37,320 nucleotides of DNA from JAGQRJ01 sp041402045 (GCA_041402045.1 JAWKSZ010000080.1:1-37320), one strand, 5' to 3'. Positions 1-7,515 are shown, counted from the stretch's first letter. Numbers and translations: made by a program. The notes: generated by a model not told the origin, from the sequence alone.

Positions 1-578
1 ACCCGCGGCGCGCGGGGCGCGAGCACGACCACGCTGAACCCGACCGCCGCGCTGTTCCCAGGGTTCTGGTAGCCGTGGGCCTGGTCGCCGGGGAAGGCGG
101 CCACGTCCCCGGGGCCGAGCTCGAAGCGCTCCCCCTCCACCGTGAGCACCAGCCGCCCCCGCTCGCAGGTCAGGTATTCCTGGGTCCCCGGCTGGTGGGG
201 CACCCCCACCATGCGCGCGCCGGGCTCGAGCTCGACCCGGTCGATCTCCATGGCCGGGATCGCGTGGGGCAGGAGCTTGTGCACCTTGACCGCGCCCCGG
301 GCGCGCTCGCGGATCGGGAGCGAGCCGTGAGGGAAGAGCTGGCAGCGCGCCGAGGGCGCCGCGAGCAGCTCCTCCAGCGAGAGCCCCAGCGCCGCCGAGA
401 GCGCGGCCATGACCGCCAGGGTGGGGTTCGCGCCTCCCGCCTCGAGGTTGGCCAAGGTCGAGCGCGGCACGTCGCTCAGGGTCGCCAGCTGCTGCTGGGT
501 CAGGCCGCGCTGTTGGCGCGCGCGGCGCAGGTTGGCCCCCAGGTTCTCGGCCAGGGCTTCGACGTCGGACGCGCTCAT
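1..578 (-). CDS. XRE-family transcriptional regulator with C-terminal cupin domain (3' end beyond window)
   Basis: Read leftward from an ATG at 576-578 (MSASDVEALAENLG...), the frame stays open to the window edge, so about 192 residues are visible and the C-terminus is missing. Residues about 8-65 form a helix-turn-helix of the XRE type (LRRARQQRGLTQQQLATLS followed by STLANLEAG). Residues about 105-190 form a cupin barrel with the PGxxxxGVPHQPGTQEYLTC and GPGDVAAFPGDQAHGYQN patterns. Proteins of this HTH-cupin layout are usually one-component repressors or activators that sense a small molecule in the barrel; the ligand cannot be told here. The gene is divergent from the VOC-family gene at 686, with a GTGTCGACAC palindrome between them, so it may regulate that gene and itself (inference). 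The family call is firm; the regulated pathway is unknown. Confidence 0.85.
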   Translation of the reverse strand, partial: MSASDVEALAENLGANLRRARQQRGLTQQQLATLSDVPRSTLANLEAGGANPTLAVMAALSAALGLSLEELLAAPSARCQLFPHGSLPIRERARGAVKVHKLLPHAIPAMEIDRVELEPGARMVGVPHQPGTQEYLTCERGRLVLTVEGERFELGPGDVAAFPGDQAHGYQNPGNSAAVGFSVVVLAPRAPR

Positions 579-617
579 GGGGACCTCACGCGGTCCAGGG
601 TACGACCCCTTGTCCGT

Positions 618-627
618 GTGTCGACAC
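618..627. promoter_or_regulatory. Palindrome GTGTCGACAC in the XRE-cupin / VOC divergent intergenic region
   Basis: A perfect 10-bp palindrome lies in the 107-bp space between the two divergent starts, with a further TGTC half-site at both sides (612-615 and 630-634). It is a reasonable operator candidate for the adjacent HTH regulator. The assignment rests only on position and symmetry; it also contains a SalI-like hexamer, so chance occurrence in high-GC DNA is possible. Confidence 0.3.
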
Positions 628-685
628 GAATGTCGCGGTTCCGGCGCGAGCTGCGACCCTGCACGAGCCCGAGAAAGGAGGGCTC

Positions 686-1144
686 ATGACGTCTTCGACC
701 GCGAGCGAGCGCCGCGTCGGCGTGCGCTGCCTCGATCACCTGAACCTGACCGTCGCCGACCTGGAGGCCACCCGCGCCTTCTACGCCCGCGTGTTCGACT
801 TCACCGAGGTCGAGCACGGAGTGGACGACGACGGCCTCCCCTGGGCGATCCTCCAGAGCGGCGACGCCCTGCTCTGCTGCTACGAGCGCCCGGGGTATCG
901 CCTGCTGGATCGCGTCGCGCGCAAGGAGCGCGGCGAGCATGGGATCGCGCACTTCGCCCTGCGGCTGCTCGACCTCCCCGAGTTCGAGCGGCGCCGAAGG
1001 GCCCACGACGTGCCGCTGAGTTACGGAGACGGGCTGATCCGCTACCCCCGCTCGAGCTCCTGCTACGTGCGGGACCCCACGGGCTACGCGATCGAGGTCG
1101 TGTTTTGGGACGACGACCGGGTCGGCTTCGCCGCGCTTACGTGA
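686..1144 (+). CDS. VOC (glyoxalase/bleomycin-resistance/dioxygenase) superfamily protein
   Basis: This 152-residue protein is a single vicinal-oxygen-chelate module of usual size. It opens with the characteristic LDHLNLTVADLEATRAFY segment (residues about 14-31), in which His17 would be a metal ligand. It closes with VRDPTGYAIEVVFW (about 128-141), in which the Glu is the usual last metal ligand. A middle His in HGIAHFALR (about 88-96) fits the third ligand. Such proteins act as lyases, isomerases, ring-cleavage dioxygenases or antibiotic-binding proteins, and the substrate cannot be read from the sequence. An AGGAGG ribosome-binding site lies a few bases upstream of the ATG. The gene is divergent from the XRE-cupin regulator, and its end overlaps the convergent neighbour by 8 bp. 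Confidence 0.85.
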   Translation: MTSSTASERRVGVRCLDHLNLTVADLEATRAFYARVFDFTEVEHGVDDDGLPWAILQSGDALLCCYERPGYRLLDRVARKERGEHGIAHFALRLLDLPEFERRRRAHDVPLSYGDGLIRYPRSSSCYVRDPTGYAIEVVFWDDDRVGFAALT

Positions 1145-1599
1145 ACTCGCCGGGGGGCGGGGGGTCGTCCCAGGGCGCCGGGTCCTCCCCGGCCGGGGCG
1201 ACCCCGATCTGCCCCGCCTCCGGCGCGTCGAGGGCGAACAGGAACGCGGGCCCGTCCCAGCTCGCGCCGTCCTCGCTCACGAGCCGCGCCGCGGCCCAGC
1301 CCGCCCGCAGGCGGGCGTCCTTGCCGCGTTGCTGGGTCAGGACCTGCTCCACCGCGCGCCGGGCGGTGGCGGCGTCGACCGCGCCCTCGAGCTCCACCTC
1401 ACCCAGGAGCGGGACCCGGGTGCCGTGCAGGTAGTCGACGCCGTCGACGATCACGCACACCCGCCGCGCCCCCAAGGCGGACCTACAGGACCCAGGGGGA
1501 GCGGCGCCACTCCTGCTCGCGCTGGGTGCGGGCCTGACGGCGGAAGGCGTAGACGGCGCGCTGCACGCGCAGCTCCAGGTCACGGTCGGACGAGCTCAT
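1137..1599 (-). CDS. Unidentified small protein, probably one frameshifted gene (or a 38-residue ORF plus a GTG/TTG-started gene)
   Basis: From an ATG at 1597-1599, preceded by a strong GAGGAG ribosome-binding site, a convincing frame starts MSSSDRDLELRVQRAVYAFR but stops after 38 residues at 1483. A second convincing frame (RRVCVIVDGVDYLHGTRVPL...) then runs to a stop at 1137. Removing one base, for example from the GGGGG run at 1495-1499, joins them into one frame of 153 residues. Without that correction the second part would start at TTG 1475 or GTG 1460, neither with a good ribosome-binding site. The second part ends in an acidic, proline-rich tail and matches no family I recognise. Its 3' end overlaps the VOC gene convergently by 8 bp. 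I favour one gene with a frameshift, but two coupled genes remain possible. Confidence 0.55.
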
Positions 1600-1668
1600 G
1601 GGGACTCCTCTCCCCCGACTCTTCGGCACTCCGCGGGAGGTTCTTGAGTGCGACGGCGAACGCGTCCT

Positions 1669-1838
1669 GCGACCCGCCCGCGAGCGCGCAGCGGCCGGCG
1701 AAGCCTGTCGCGAGGCGACCCGCCCGCGAGCGGCGCCCGCCGCGAGCGCGCAGCGGCCGGCGAAGCCTGCCGCGAGGCGACTCGCCCGCGAGCGGCGCCC
1801 TCCGCGAGCGCGCAGCGGCCGGCGAAGCCGGCCGCGAG
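1669..1838. repeat. Tandem repeat, 62-bp period, about 2.7 copies
   Basis: The block beginning cgagcgcgcagcggccgg occurs at 1681, 1743 and 1805, exactly 62 bp apart. The linking segment (gcgaggcgacncgcccgcg...) is repeated with one or two differences. The partial unit from 1669 extends it on the left, and the third copy breaks off near 1838. The period is not a multiple of three and the block lies between genes, so it is non-coding. The region 1600-1910 contains no credible gene apart from this repeat and the hairpin at 1880. Confidence 0.8.
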
Positions 1839-1879
1839 CCCCTTGGGGGTGAGCCCGAGGGGCTTTGCCCCGAGGGCGA

Positions 1880-1900
1880 GGGGGTCTGGGACAGACCCCC
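1880..1900 (-). terminator. Hairpin 3' of the trypsin-like protease gene
   Basis: GGGGGTCTG and CAGACCCCC form a perfect 9-bp stem around a 3-nt loop, ten bases past the stop codon of the leftward protease gene. There is no clear U-tract, so it is either a GC-type terminator or an RNA-stabilising 3' hairpin. A second, weaker GGGGC/GCCCC hairpin lies just beyond it. Confidence 0.5.
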
Positions 1901-1910
1901 TGAAACCAGG

Positions 1911-3023
1911 CTAGCGCGCTTCGGCGTTGGCTTCGCTCGCGGGGGCGGAGGCGGGGAGGCTGCGGTCGCGGGCGCGCTCGGCGAGGCGCTCGCGGTAGGT
2001 GAAGGCGTAGTCGGTGCCGTCGAGCCAGGCGTAGACCTGGGTCAGGGGCAGCACCAGCCCCATGTGGGGCACGGCCACGTCGATCATGTTCTTGTAGGCC
2101 GAGATCCGAGCCAGGACGCCGATCAGCAGGCGGCCGTCGTCGCGGTAGATCCCGCCCCCCGAGTTCCCGAAGATCGTGGGCGCGTTGATCATGAGGTAGG
2201 TGACCCCGTCCATTTCCTTGCCGAGGGAGGTCAGCTCCCCCGACGTGGGCAGGGGCGGATAGCCCAGCGGGCAGCCGATCGCGTAGACCCCGGCGAAGAT
2301 CCGGAGCTGAGCGAGCTGCTCCGGGGTCGCGAGCCGCGCGAGGTAGGGGTGCTGCACGCCCTTGATCTCGAGCAGCGCCAGGTCGAGGCGCTCCTCCTGA
2401 GCCACGACGTAGCCCAGCTCGGTCTGGTAGAGCTCGCCTTCGCGGTAGAAGTCGACCTCGAGGGGCGCCTGGTCCTCCTCGCCCACGTTCTCGGAGACCA
2501 CGTGCCAGGCGGTGAGCACGTAGCTCACGGGCTCGCCCTCGCGGGTCCCGGTCCAGAGCACGGTGCCCGAGCCGACCTCTTCCAGCGCGTTGACCCGCAC
2601 GGTCGGCCCCATGAGCTGGCGGTAGCGCTCTTCGACGTCCGAGTCGGAGCGCGCGGCGGTCAGCAGCCGGCTGTGCTCCTCGGCGGCCTCGCGCAGGGCG
2701 CGGACGCGGCCCTCGAGGGCCTGGAGCTCGTCCTTGATCGCGTGCTCGCCGGTGGGGTCGACCTGGACCTCGAGGGCGGAGGCGCGGCTGCGCAGCTCCT
2801 GGAGCGACGCGGCCTGCTCCGCGTCGCGAGCCTGGGCCAGCTCGAGCTCGGCGTGCAGCCGGGCTTCGCGGGCGGCCGTCTCCTGGGCCAGCTCGGCGAC
2901 GTGGGCCGAGGTCTGGAGCAGCTCCTGGCGCAGGAGCCACACCATGCTCCCCAGGCCTACGAGCGAGCCACCGATCAGGGCGGTGGCGGTGACGCGAACG
3001 AACGACTTCGAGACCCGATCCAA
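1911..3023 (-). CDS. Membrane-anchored trypsin-like serine protease
   Basis: The 370-residue protein starts at a TTG (3021-3023) placed 3-6 nt behind an AGGAGGGG ribosome-binding site; there is no better ATG. Residues about 10-31 form a single membrane anchor (TALIGGSLVGLGSMVWLL), followed by a coiled coil of about 100 residues. The rest is a trypsin-2 type domain with the full catalytic triad: His in LTAWHVV, Asp in RLDLALLEI and Ser in GNSGGGIY. No PDZ domain follows, unlike DegP/HtrA. The enzyme would face the periplasm and use the coiled coil for assembly or substrate contact (inference). The C-terminus ends in a charged, alanine-rich tail. It lies downstream of murE on the same strand with a 149-bp gap, so co-transcription is possible but not shown. 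Confidence 0.85.
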   Translation of the reverse strand: MDRVSKSFVRVTATALIGGSLVGLGSMVWLLRQELLQTSAHVAELAQETAAREARLHAELELAQARDAEQAASLQELRSRASALEVQVDPTGEHAIKDELQALEGRVRALREAAEEHSRLLTAARSDSDVEERYRQLMGPTVRVNALEEVGSGTVLWTGTREGEPVSYVLTAWHVVSENVGEEDQAPLEVDFYREGELYQTELGYVVAQEERLDLALLEIKGVQHPYLARLATPEQLAQLRIFAGVYAIGCPLGYPPLPTSGELTSLGKEMDGVTYLMINAPTIFGNSGGGIYRDDGRLLIGVLARISAYKNMIDVAVPHMGLVLPLTQVYAWLDGTDYAFTYRERLAERARDRSLPASAPASEANAEAR

Positions 3024-3075
3024 CGGCCCCTCCTGACCCCTCCACGATGACGAATCAGGCCGAGGATTCAAGCGC

Positions 3076-3102
3076 GGTTCGGTCCGTGTTCGGACGCGAA
3101 CC
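3076..3102. other. Bulged hairpin between murE and the protease gene
   Basis: GGTTC-g-GTCCG and CGGAC-gc-GAACC can pair around a tgtt loop in the 149-bp gap downstream of murE. It could be a weak terminator of murE or a leader structure of the protease gene. The rest of 3024-3172 shows nothing I can name. Confidence 0.3.
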
Positions 3103-3172
3103 GGCCCCGGACCCGCCGCAGCCCGCATGGTTGGGGGGTGTTCGACCGGCGCCCCGACCCAGGGGGGAAAGA

Positions 3173-4681
3173 CTACGCGGCCGTTCGGGGTCGGGGTCGG
3201 GCGAGGCTCGCGCTCGACGGGCTCCAGATCCCGCGCAGGAGCTGCGCGGCCACCTGCCGGTCGTCGAAGGGGAAGGTCGTGTCCCCCACGATCTGACCCT
3301 GCTCGTGGCCCTTGCCCGCGATCAGGACCACGTCCTCGGGCCCCGCCACCTCGAGGGCGACCCGGATCGAGCGGCGGCGATCGGGGTCCGCGGCGACGTC
3401 GTCGGGGCGCTCGCAGCCGGCGAGGACCTCGTCCAGGATCGCCTGCGGGTCCTCGGAGCGCGGGTTGTCGCTGGTGAGCAGCGCGAGGTCGGCCGCGCGC
3501 TCGACGGCCCGGCCCATGAGCGGGCGCTTGCCGCGGTCGCGGTCGCCGCCGCAGCCGAACACGACCAGCAGCCGCCCGGGGGTCAGGGGGCGCAGGGTCT
3601 CCACGACCCGGGTCAGGGCGTCCGGGGTGTGGGCGTAGTCCACGAGCACCGTGGGGGAACCCGCCGGGCCCGGCACGCGCTCCAGGCGCCCAGGGACGCC
3701 TTGGCTGGCCTCGAGCGCGTGGGCGATCGCCTCGGGCTCGACGCCGAGCCCCCAGGCCGCGGCCGCGGCGGCGAGGGCGTTCTCCACGTTGAAGGGCCCG
3801 ACCAGCGGCAGGAACAGCGGCAGCTCGCGCCCGCCGAGGCGCAGTCGGATCCGGGTCCCGGCCAGCTCCTCGTCCACGAGCTGCGCGGCCACGTCGGCGT
3901 CGCTCCAGACCCGGCGCTCCCAGCCGTAGGTCACGACCCGCCCGCGGGTGCGCCGGGCGAGCGCGGCGGAGAACGGGTCGCCGACGTTGAGCACGCAGGG
4001 GCGGCCCGGGGCCAGCCCCTCGAACAGCCGGGCCTTGGCGTCGCCGTAGGCCTCGAGGCTCCCGTGGTAGTCGAGGTGGTCGCGGGAGAGGTTCGTGAAC
4101 ACCGCGCAGGCGAAGTCGACGCCCGCCGCCCGTCGCTGGTCGAGGGCGTGGGAGCTGACCTCCATGACCAGGTCGCCGGCGCCCGCGGCCGCGGTGTCGG
4201 CCAGCGCGCGGTGCAGGCTCACGCAGTCCGGCGTGGTCTGGGTCGCCTTGCGCCGCTGCCCGGCGATCTGGTTCTGGATCGTGCCCAGCAGGCTCGCCGG
4301 CCGCCCGCTGGCCTCGAGGATCCAGTGCAGGAGGAAGGTGGTGGTCGTCTTCCCGTTGGTCCCGGTGACGCCGGTGACCCGCACGCGCTCGCAGGCGCGG
4401 CCGTGGAGCGCGTGGGCGAGCTGCCCGAGCGCCAGGGCGGCGTCGGGGACCTGGACCACGGGGACGCCGAGGCCGGGGAGCGGGCGCTGGGCGACGATCG
4501 CCGCCGCGCCCTGCGCCGCCGCCTGGACTGCGAAGGTCGCGCCGTCCACCCGCGTGCCGGGGACCGCGACGAACACGTCGCCGGGCCTCACCTGGCGCGA
4601 GTCGGCGAGCACGCGCCCGACGGCGACGTCGGGCAGCGCGACGTCGGGAGCGACGGTGCGGAGCAGCTCGGGCAGGCGCAT
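3173..4681 (-). CDS. murE: UDP-N-acetylmuramoyl-tripeptide synthetase MurE (meso-diaminopimelate-adding)
   Basis: MurE adds the third residue to UDP-MurNAc-L-Ala-D-Glu in the cytoplasm during peptidoglycan precursor synthesis, using ATP. The 502-residue length is normal. All three Mur-ligase domains are visible: the N-terminal UDP-binding domain (RVLADSRQVRPGDVFVAVPG, about 23-42), the central ATPase with the GTNGKTTTT loop (about 109-117) and MEVSSHALDQ, and the C-terminal domain with VDYAHTPDAL and DNPRSEDP. DNPRxEDP is the motif of enzymes that select meso-diaminopimelate rather than lysine. The ATG at 4681 has an AGGAGGT ribosome-binding site. The gene stands alone rather than in a dcw cell-wall cluster; its right-hand neighbour is divergent. 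The tail after LLRGIW (about 20 residues) is not part of the conserved domain. Confidence 0.95.
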   Translation of the reverse strand: MRLPELLRTVAPDVALPDVAVGRVLADSRQVRPGDVFVAVPGTRVDGATFAVQAAAQGAAAIVAQRPLPGLGVPVVQVPDAALALGQLAHALHGRACERVRVTGVTGTNGKTTTTFLLHWILEASGRPASLLGTIQNQIAGQRRKATQTTPDCVSLHRALADTAAAGAGDLVMEVSSHALDQRRAAGVDFACAVFTNLSRDHLDYHGSLEAYGDAKARLFEGLAPGRPCVLNVGDPFSAALARRTRGRVVTYGWERRVWSDADVAAQLVDEELAGTRIRLRLGGRELPLFLPLVGPFNVENALAAAAAAWGLGVEPEAIAHALEASQGVPGRLERVPGPAGSPTVLVDYAHTPDALTRVVETLRPLTPGRLLVVFGCGGDRDRGKRPLMGRAVERAADLALLTSDNPRSEDPQAILDEVLAGCERPDDVAADPDRRRSIRVALEVAGPEDVVLIAGKGHEQGQIVGDTTFPFDDRQVAAQLLRGIWSPSSASLARPRPRTAA

Positions 4682-4789
4682 GGGGACCTCCTCTGCTCCC
4701 TCTTCGGCGAGCCAGGCGCCTCGGTTGAGCCACTACCCCGTGACAAACCGATTCGAGCGGGTAGGGTCGAACGTCGAGGCGAGTCCGGC

Positions 4790-5668
4790 ATGCGCAACGA
4801 AGCGGTCTACGACGCCCTGCAGCGGCTGCGGGAGAGCGGTCAGCCCGCGGTCCTGGCGACCGTGGTCTCGATCCGCGGCTCCTCCCCCGGCGCCGTGGGC
4901 TCGAAAATGCTCGTGACCCGCGACGGCCAGGCGGTGGGCACCGTCGGCGGCGGCTGCGTGGACGGCATGGTCTACGGCGAGCTGGCGGAGGTCCTGGCCG
5001 AGGACCGCCCGCGCACGATCACCGTGGACCTCACGGAGAACGACGACCCGGAGCACGGCCTGATCTGCGGGGGCCGGGTGGAGGTGTTCTTGGAGCCGAT
5101 CGTGACCACCCACCTGGTGATCTGCGGGTCGGGGCATATCGCCCACGCGCTGGCGCGCATGGCGCCGGGCCTCGACTTCAAGGTCACCGTGCTCGACGAC
5201 CGCGAGCAGTTCTTGAACGCCGAGCGCTTCCCCGAGGCCACGCGCAAGGTGGGCGCGTTCGAGGACCTGCTCCAGGCCTACCGCGCGCCCCACGGCGCGT
5301 TCATTTGCGTGGTGACCCGCGGGCACCGCTACGACCAGCAGTGCCTGGAGTGGGCGCTGGCCCAGGACGAGCCGCGCTACGTAGGGCTCGTGGGCAGTCG
5401 GGCCAAGATCCGCAAGATCCTGCTGCGCGCGCGGGAGGAGGGGCACTCCGAGGACCTGCTGCGCCGGGTGCGCGCGCCGATCGGCCTCGACCTGGGCTCG
5501 GTCACGATCGACGAGATCGCGGTCTCGATCGCCGCGGAGCTGATCGCCGTGCGCCGCCGCGGCGTCGGCGTGAGCCGCGACCTGCGCGAGCCGGGGAAGG
5601 TCGACCCCCGCAAGGCGAAGCTCCCCCCCGCCACCGAGCTGCCCCCGCCGCGCGCGGTCGAGCGCTAG
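4790..5668 (+). CDS. XdhC/CoxI family protein (molybdenum-hydroxylase maturation factor)
   Basis: The 292-residue protein has the two standard parts of the family: an N-terminal XdhC/CoxI domain (LATVVSIRGSSPGAVGSKML and VGTVGGGCVDGMVYGE, about 22-65) and a C-terminal Rossmann domain beginning HLVICGSGHIAHALARM (about 106-122), with VGLVGSRAKIRKIL near 205. Characterised XdhC proteins bind the molybdenum cofactor, insert it into xanthine dehydrogenase-type enzymes and help sulfurate it. No xanthine dehydrogenase or CO dehydrogenase subunit lies in this window, so the partner enzyme must be elsewhere. The ATG at 4790 is preceded by only a weak GAGG. The gene is divergent from murE across 108 bp. 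The family call is secure; the client enzyme is unknown. Confidence 0.88.
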   Translation: MRNEAVYDALQRLRESGQPAVLATVVSIRGSSPGAVGSKMLVTRDGQAVGTVGGGCVDGMVYGELAEVLAEDRPRTITVDLTENDDPEHGLICGGRVEVFLEPIVTTHLVICGSGHIAHALARMAPGLDFKVTVLDDREQFLNAERFPEATRKVGAFEDLLQAYRAPHGAFICVVTRGHRYDQQCLEWALAQDEPRYVGLVGSRAKIRKILLRAREEGHSEDLLRRVRAPIGLDLGSVTIDEIAVSIAAELIAVRRRGVGVSRDLREPGKVDPRKAKLPPATELPPPRAVER

Positions 5669-5672
5669 CGGC

Positions 5673-5723
5673 CCACACGCGACACGCCCCGCGCCGGTCG
5701 AGCGCGGGGCGTGGCGCGTGTGG
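5673..5723. terminator. Strong bidirectional hairpin between convergent genes
   Basis: CCACACGCG and ACGCCCCGCGC pair with GCGCGGGGCGT and CGCGTGTGG, giving 20 bp of stem with a 2x2 internal mismatch and a 7-nt loop. It starts four bases after the xdhC-family stop and ends seven bases before the stop of the convergent lipoprotein gene. It would therefore serve both genes. No T-tract follows on either side. Confidence 0.7.
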
Positions 5724-5730
5724 ACGGGAC

Positions 5731-6192
5731 CTACTCGAAGCCGAGGGCCTGCTTCACCTTGGGGGTGCCCTCCCAGGTCTGGGACGACTCGGGCAACGCG
5801 TAGAGCGCGAAGCGATCGTTGATCGCGATCTGCTCGGCGACCTCGTCGCCGTGGGTCTGACCCTTGAACGCTGCCGGCATGACCCAGAAGCGCTGGCGCT
5901 CGGCGCCGTTCAGGATCGCCAGCTCCAGCCCGCGGTCGCCCTTGAGCCGGGTCCAGCCCGCAGGGGAGCTGATCTGGGCGGTCACGTCGCCAAGCTTCCA
6001 GGGCGCGGGGAGCTCGAGCTCGAGGTTGCGCTTCCACTCGTCGATCGGGACCAGGATCCCGGTCGAGTGCTTCTCCGCGAGGCGGTAGTCGGGCGACTCG
6101 TGGCGCCGCGCCGGGAGGGGCGGCGGATCGCTCGCGCACCCGGCGCAGAGGACGAGGAGCAGAGCGGGACAGATCAGGCGCAAGGACTTCAT
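5731..6192 (-). CDS. Small putative lipoprotein, function unknown
   Basis: The 153-residue product opens with a lipoprotein signal: MKSLRLICPALLLVLCAGC, in which the LCAG-C lipobox puts the acylated Cys at position 19. The mature part is about 135 residues and contains no domain I recognise. It has a proline-rich linker, then a compact alpha/beta stretch (LELPAPWKLGDVTAQI, RQRFWVMPAAFKG). The absence of Asp after the Cys+1 Ala would favour outer-membrane sorting in proteobacterial rules (inference). The ATG has an AGGGAGA ribosome-binding site. The gene is divergent from another lipoprotein gene at 6243, only 50 bp away, across a perfect inverted repeat, so the two may be co-regulated. Confidence 0.75.
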   Translation of the reverse strand: MKSLRLICPALLLVLCAGCASDPPPLPARRHESPDYRLAEKHSTGILVPIDEWKRNLELELPAPWKLGDVTAQISSPAGWTRLKGDRGLELAILNGAERQRFWVMPAAFKGQTHGDEVAEQIAINDRFALYALPESSQTWEGTPKVKQALGFE

Positions 6193-6212
6193 GGTGTTCT
6201 CCCTTCGTTGAC

Positions 6213-6239
6213 ACCGACCGTGCTTCGGATACGGTCGGT
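6213..6239. promoter_or_regulatory. Perfect 9-bp dyad between divergent lipoprotein genes
   Basis: ACCGACCGT and ACGGTCGGT form a perfect inverted repeat separated by 9 nt within a 50-bp divergent intergenic space. A TTGACA hexamer at 6208-6213 overlaps its left arm, and a weak TACGGT at 6230-6235, 16 bp further, could act as the -10 for the rightward gene. The layout fits an operator that covers one or both promoters, or a hairpin at the 5' end of a transcript. No regulator is encoded next to it. Confidence 0.45.
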
Positions 6240-6242
6240 CGC

Positions 6243-6902
6243 GTGAAGCGACTCGGCTTTGGTTCGGCGGTGGTTTGGCTGGCGCTGTGCGCGGGCTGCG
6301 CGGCCTACCCCACGGCGCTCTGGCGCGCAGGGGTGCGCCTGCGCGGCGCGGGGGAGCCCGTCGACGCGCCCCGGGCGGCGGACGAGGTGGCGCTGTTCTT
6401 CAAGCCCGCGTTCGGCGCGCTGGAGCGCACCCACCAGGACCGAGCGTTCCTCTGCGGGACGACGCGGGTGCTGCGCAAGGCCGCGCTGCTCGAGCCCGCG
6501 GACGACGGCGCGCTGGGCGAGCCAGAGCGCCGCTACGTGATCCTGGGCGACGTGACGACCGAGGAGTTCCCCCGCGACGAGGCGGCCAGTCAGCTCCAGG
6601 GCGAGGACGTGTTCACGGTCCTCGGCTTCGGCACCGGGGCCTACGACCTGTTCGAGGTGGCCCTGGACCCGGCCTTCCGCCCCGACGCCCTGGCGCGCCT
6701 GCGCGAGTACGCGGCGCGGCTCGGGGCCGACGCGGTGATCGACGTGCACCAGACCGGCGCGGCGGAGCACCACATGTGGCACGGGAGCATGGTCTCCCTC
6801 GACCAGCACTCCACGCGCTCCCCCGTCTACGCCAGCATGCAGCTCATGGACTTCCGCCTGCGCGACGTGCGCCTGCACGGGACGGCGGTGCGCTATGAGT
6901 AG
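6243..6902 (+). CDS. Putative lipoprotein, function unknown
   Basis: The 219-residue protein starts at a GTG (6243) in a frame beginning MKRLGFGSAVVWLALCAGCA, a typical lipoprotein signal with LCAG-C. A later stretch, LREYAARLGADAVIDVHQTG (about 156-175), resembles the helix-strand unit of YbjQ-like heavy-metal-binding or lipoprotein domains of the 'AxxxGADAVI' kind; this is a resemblance only. A His-rich segment (AEHHMWHG) follows. The TTGACA-type promoter and the dyad lie immediately upstream, leaving little room for a leader, and no clear ribosome-binding site is seen. The stop codon overlaps the start of the HEAT-repeat gene by 8 bp, so the two genes are translationally coupled. Confidence 0.7.
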   Translation: MKRLGFGSAVVWLALCAGCAAYPTALWRAGVRLRGAGEPVDAPRAADEVALFFKPAFGALERTHQDRAFLCGTTRVLRKAALLEPADDGALGEPERRYVILGDVTTEEFPRDEAASQLQGEDVFTVLGFGTGAYDLFEVALDPAFRPDALARLREYAARLGADAVIDVHQTGAAEHHMWHGSMVSLDQHSTRSPVYASMQLMDFRLRDVRLHGTAVRYE

Positions 6903-7515
6903 GTGGGCGCTGTGCGCGCTCCCGCTGCTGGCGGGGTGCATTCCCTTCTGCGACGGGAACGCCGTGGTGGAGCGGGCGAAGCAGGGGGACGTGGTCGCGC
7001 TGCACGAGCTGGGCGAGCTCGGGGATCCGGTGATCCCCAGCAACTCGCGCCCCAACCCTACGCCCTTGACCGCGTTCACGACCCTGATTCCCTTCCTCCA
7101 GGACCCCGACCCCACGCGGCGGCTGACAGCCTTCGAGGGCCTGCGCCGGCTCTCGCAGCGCTTCCCCAGCATGCAGCGGGACTCCTACGCCGACCTCTTC
7201 GACATTTCCCTGGGGGATCCTGAACCCGAGATTCGCTGGCGCGCGTGTTGGGCCCTGGGGCGGCTGCGCCACTCCCGGCGCGGGCTGGCCACGGCGACCC
7301 GGGATCCGGTGCCGCGGGTGGCCGAGCGCGCCTGCTGGGCGCTGGGGCGCTGCGAGGAGCGCCGCGGCGTCCCGGCGCTGATCGAGGCCCTCGACCGCGA
7401 GGTCCTGGTCCGTGACGCCGCCTGCGCGGCGTTGGAAAAGATCACGCAGGCCGGCCACGGCCAGGACGTCGCGGCCTGGAAGACCTGGTGGGCCACCGCG
7501 CCCAAGGGCCGCTGA
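6895..7515 (+). CDS. HEAT-repeat lipoprotein
   Basis: The 206-residue product begins with a short lipoprotein signal (MSRWALCALPLLAGC, Cys15). From about residue 60 it is built of HEAT/PBS-lyase-type helical repeats: a unit around DPTRRLTAFEGLRRL, then DPEPEIRWRACWALGRLRH, DPVPRVAERACWALGRCEE and DREVLVRDAACAALEKI. Such repeats form a curved scaffold that binds proteins, so a role as an envelope adaptor is likely but unproven. The ATG lies inside the end of the upstream lipoprotein gene (8-bp overlap). The thioredoxin gene follows after 28 bp on the same strand, so 6243-8398 is probably one operon. Confidence 0.8.
   Translation: MSRWALCALPLLAGCIPFCDGNAVVERAKQGDVVALHELGELGDPVIPSNSRPNPTPLTAFTTLIPFLQDPDPTRRLTAFEGLRRLSQRFPSMQRDSYADLFDISLGDPEPEIRWRACWALGRLRHSRRGLATATRDPVPRVAERACWALGRCEERRGVPALIEALDREVLVRDAACAALEKITQAGHGQDVAAWKTWWATAPKGR

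Noticed and set aside
1669..1838. CRISPR array
   Set aside because: The repeat is a direct tandem array with almost no variable spacers and no cas genes nearby.
1911..4733. A 940-codon open frame on the minus strand spanning the protease gene and running antisense-frame through murE
   Set aside because: Only its last 370 codons have protein-like composition; the rest is Arg/Gly/Pro/Ala-rich shadow of murE in another frame.
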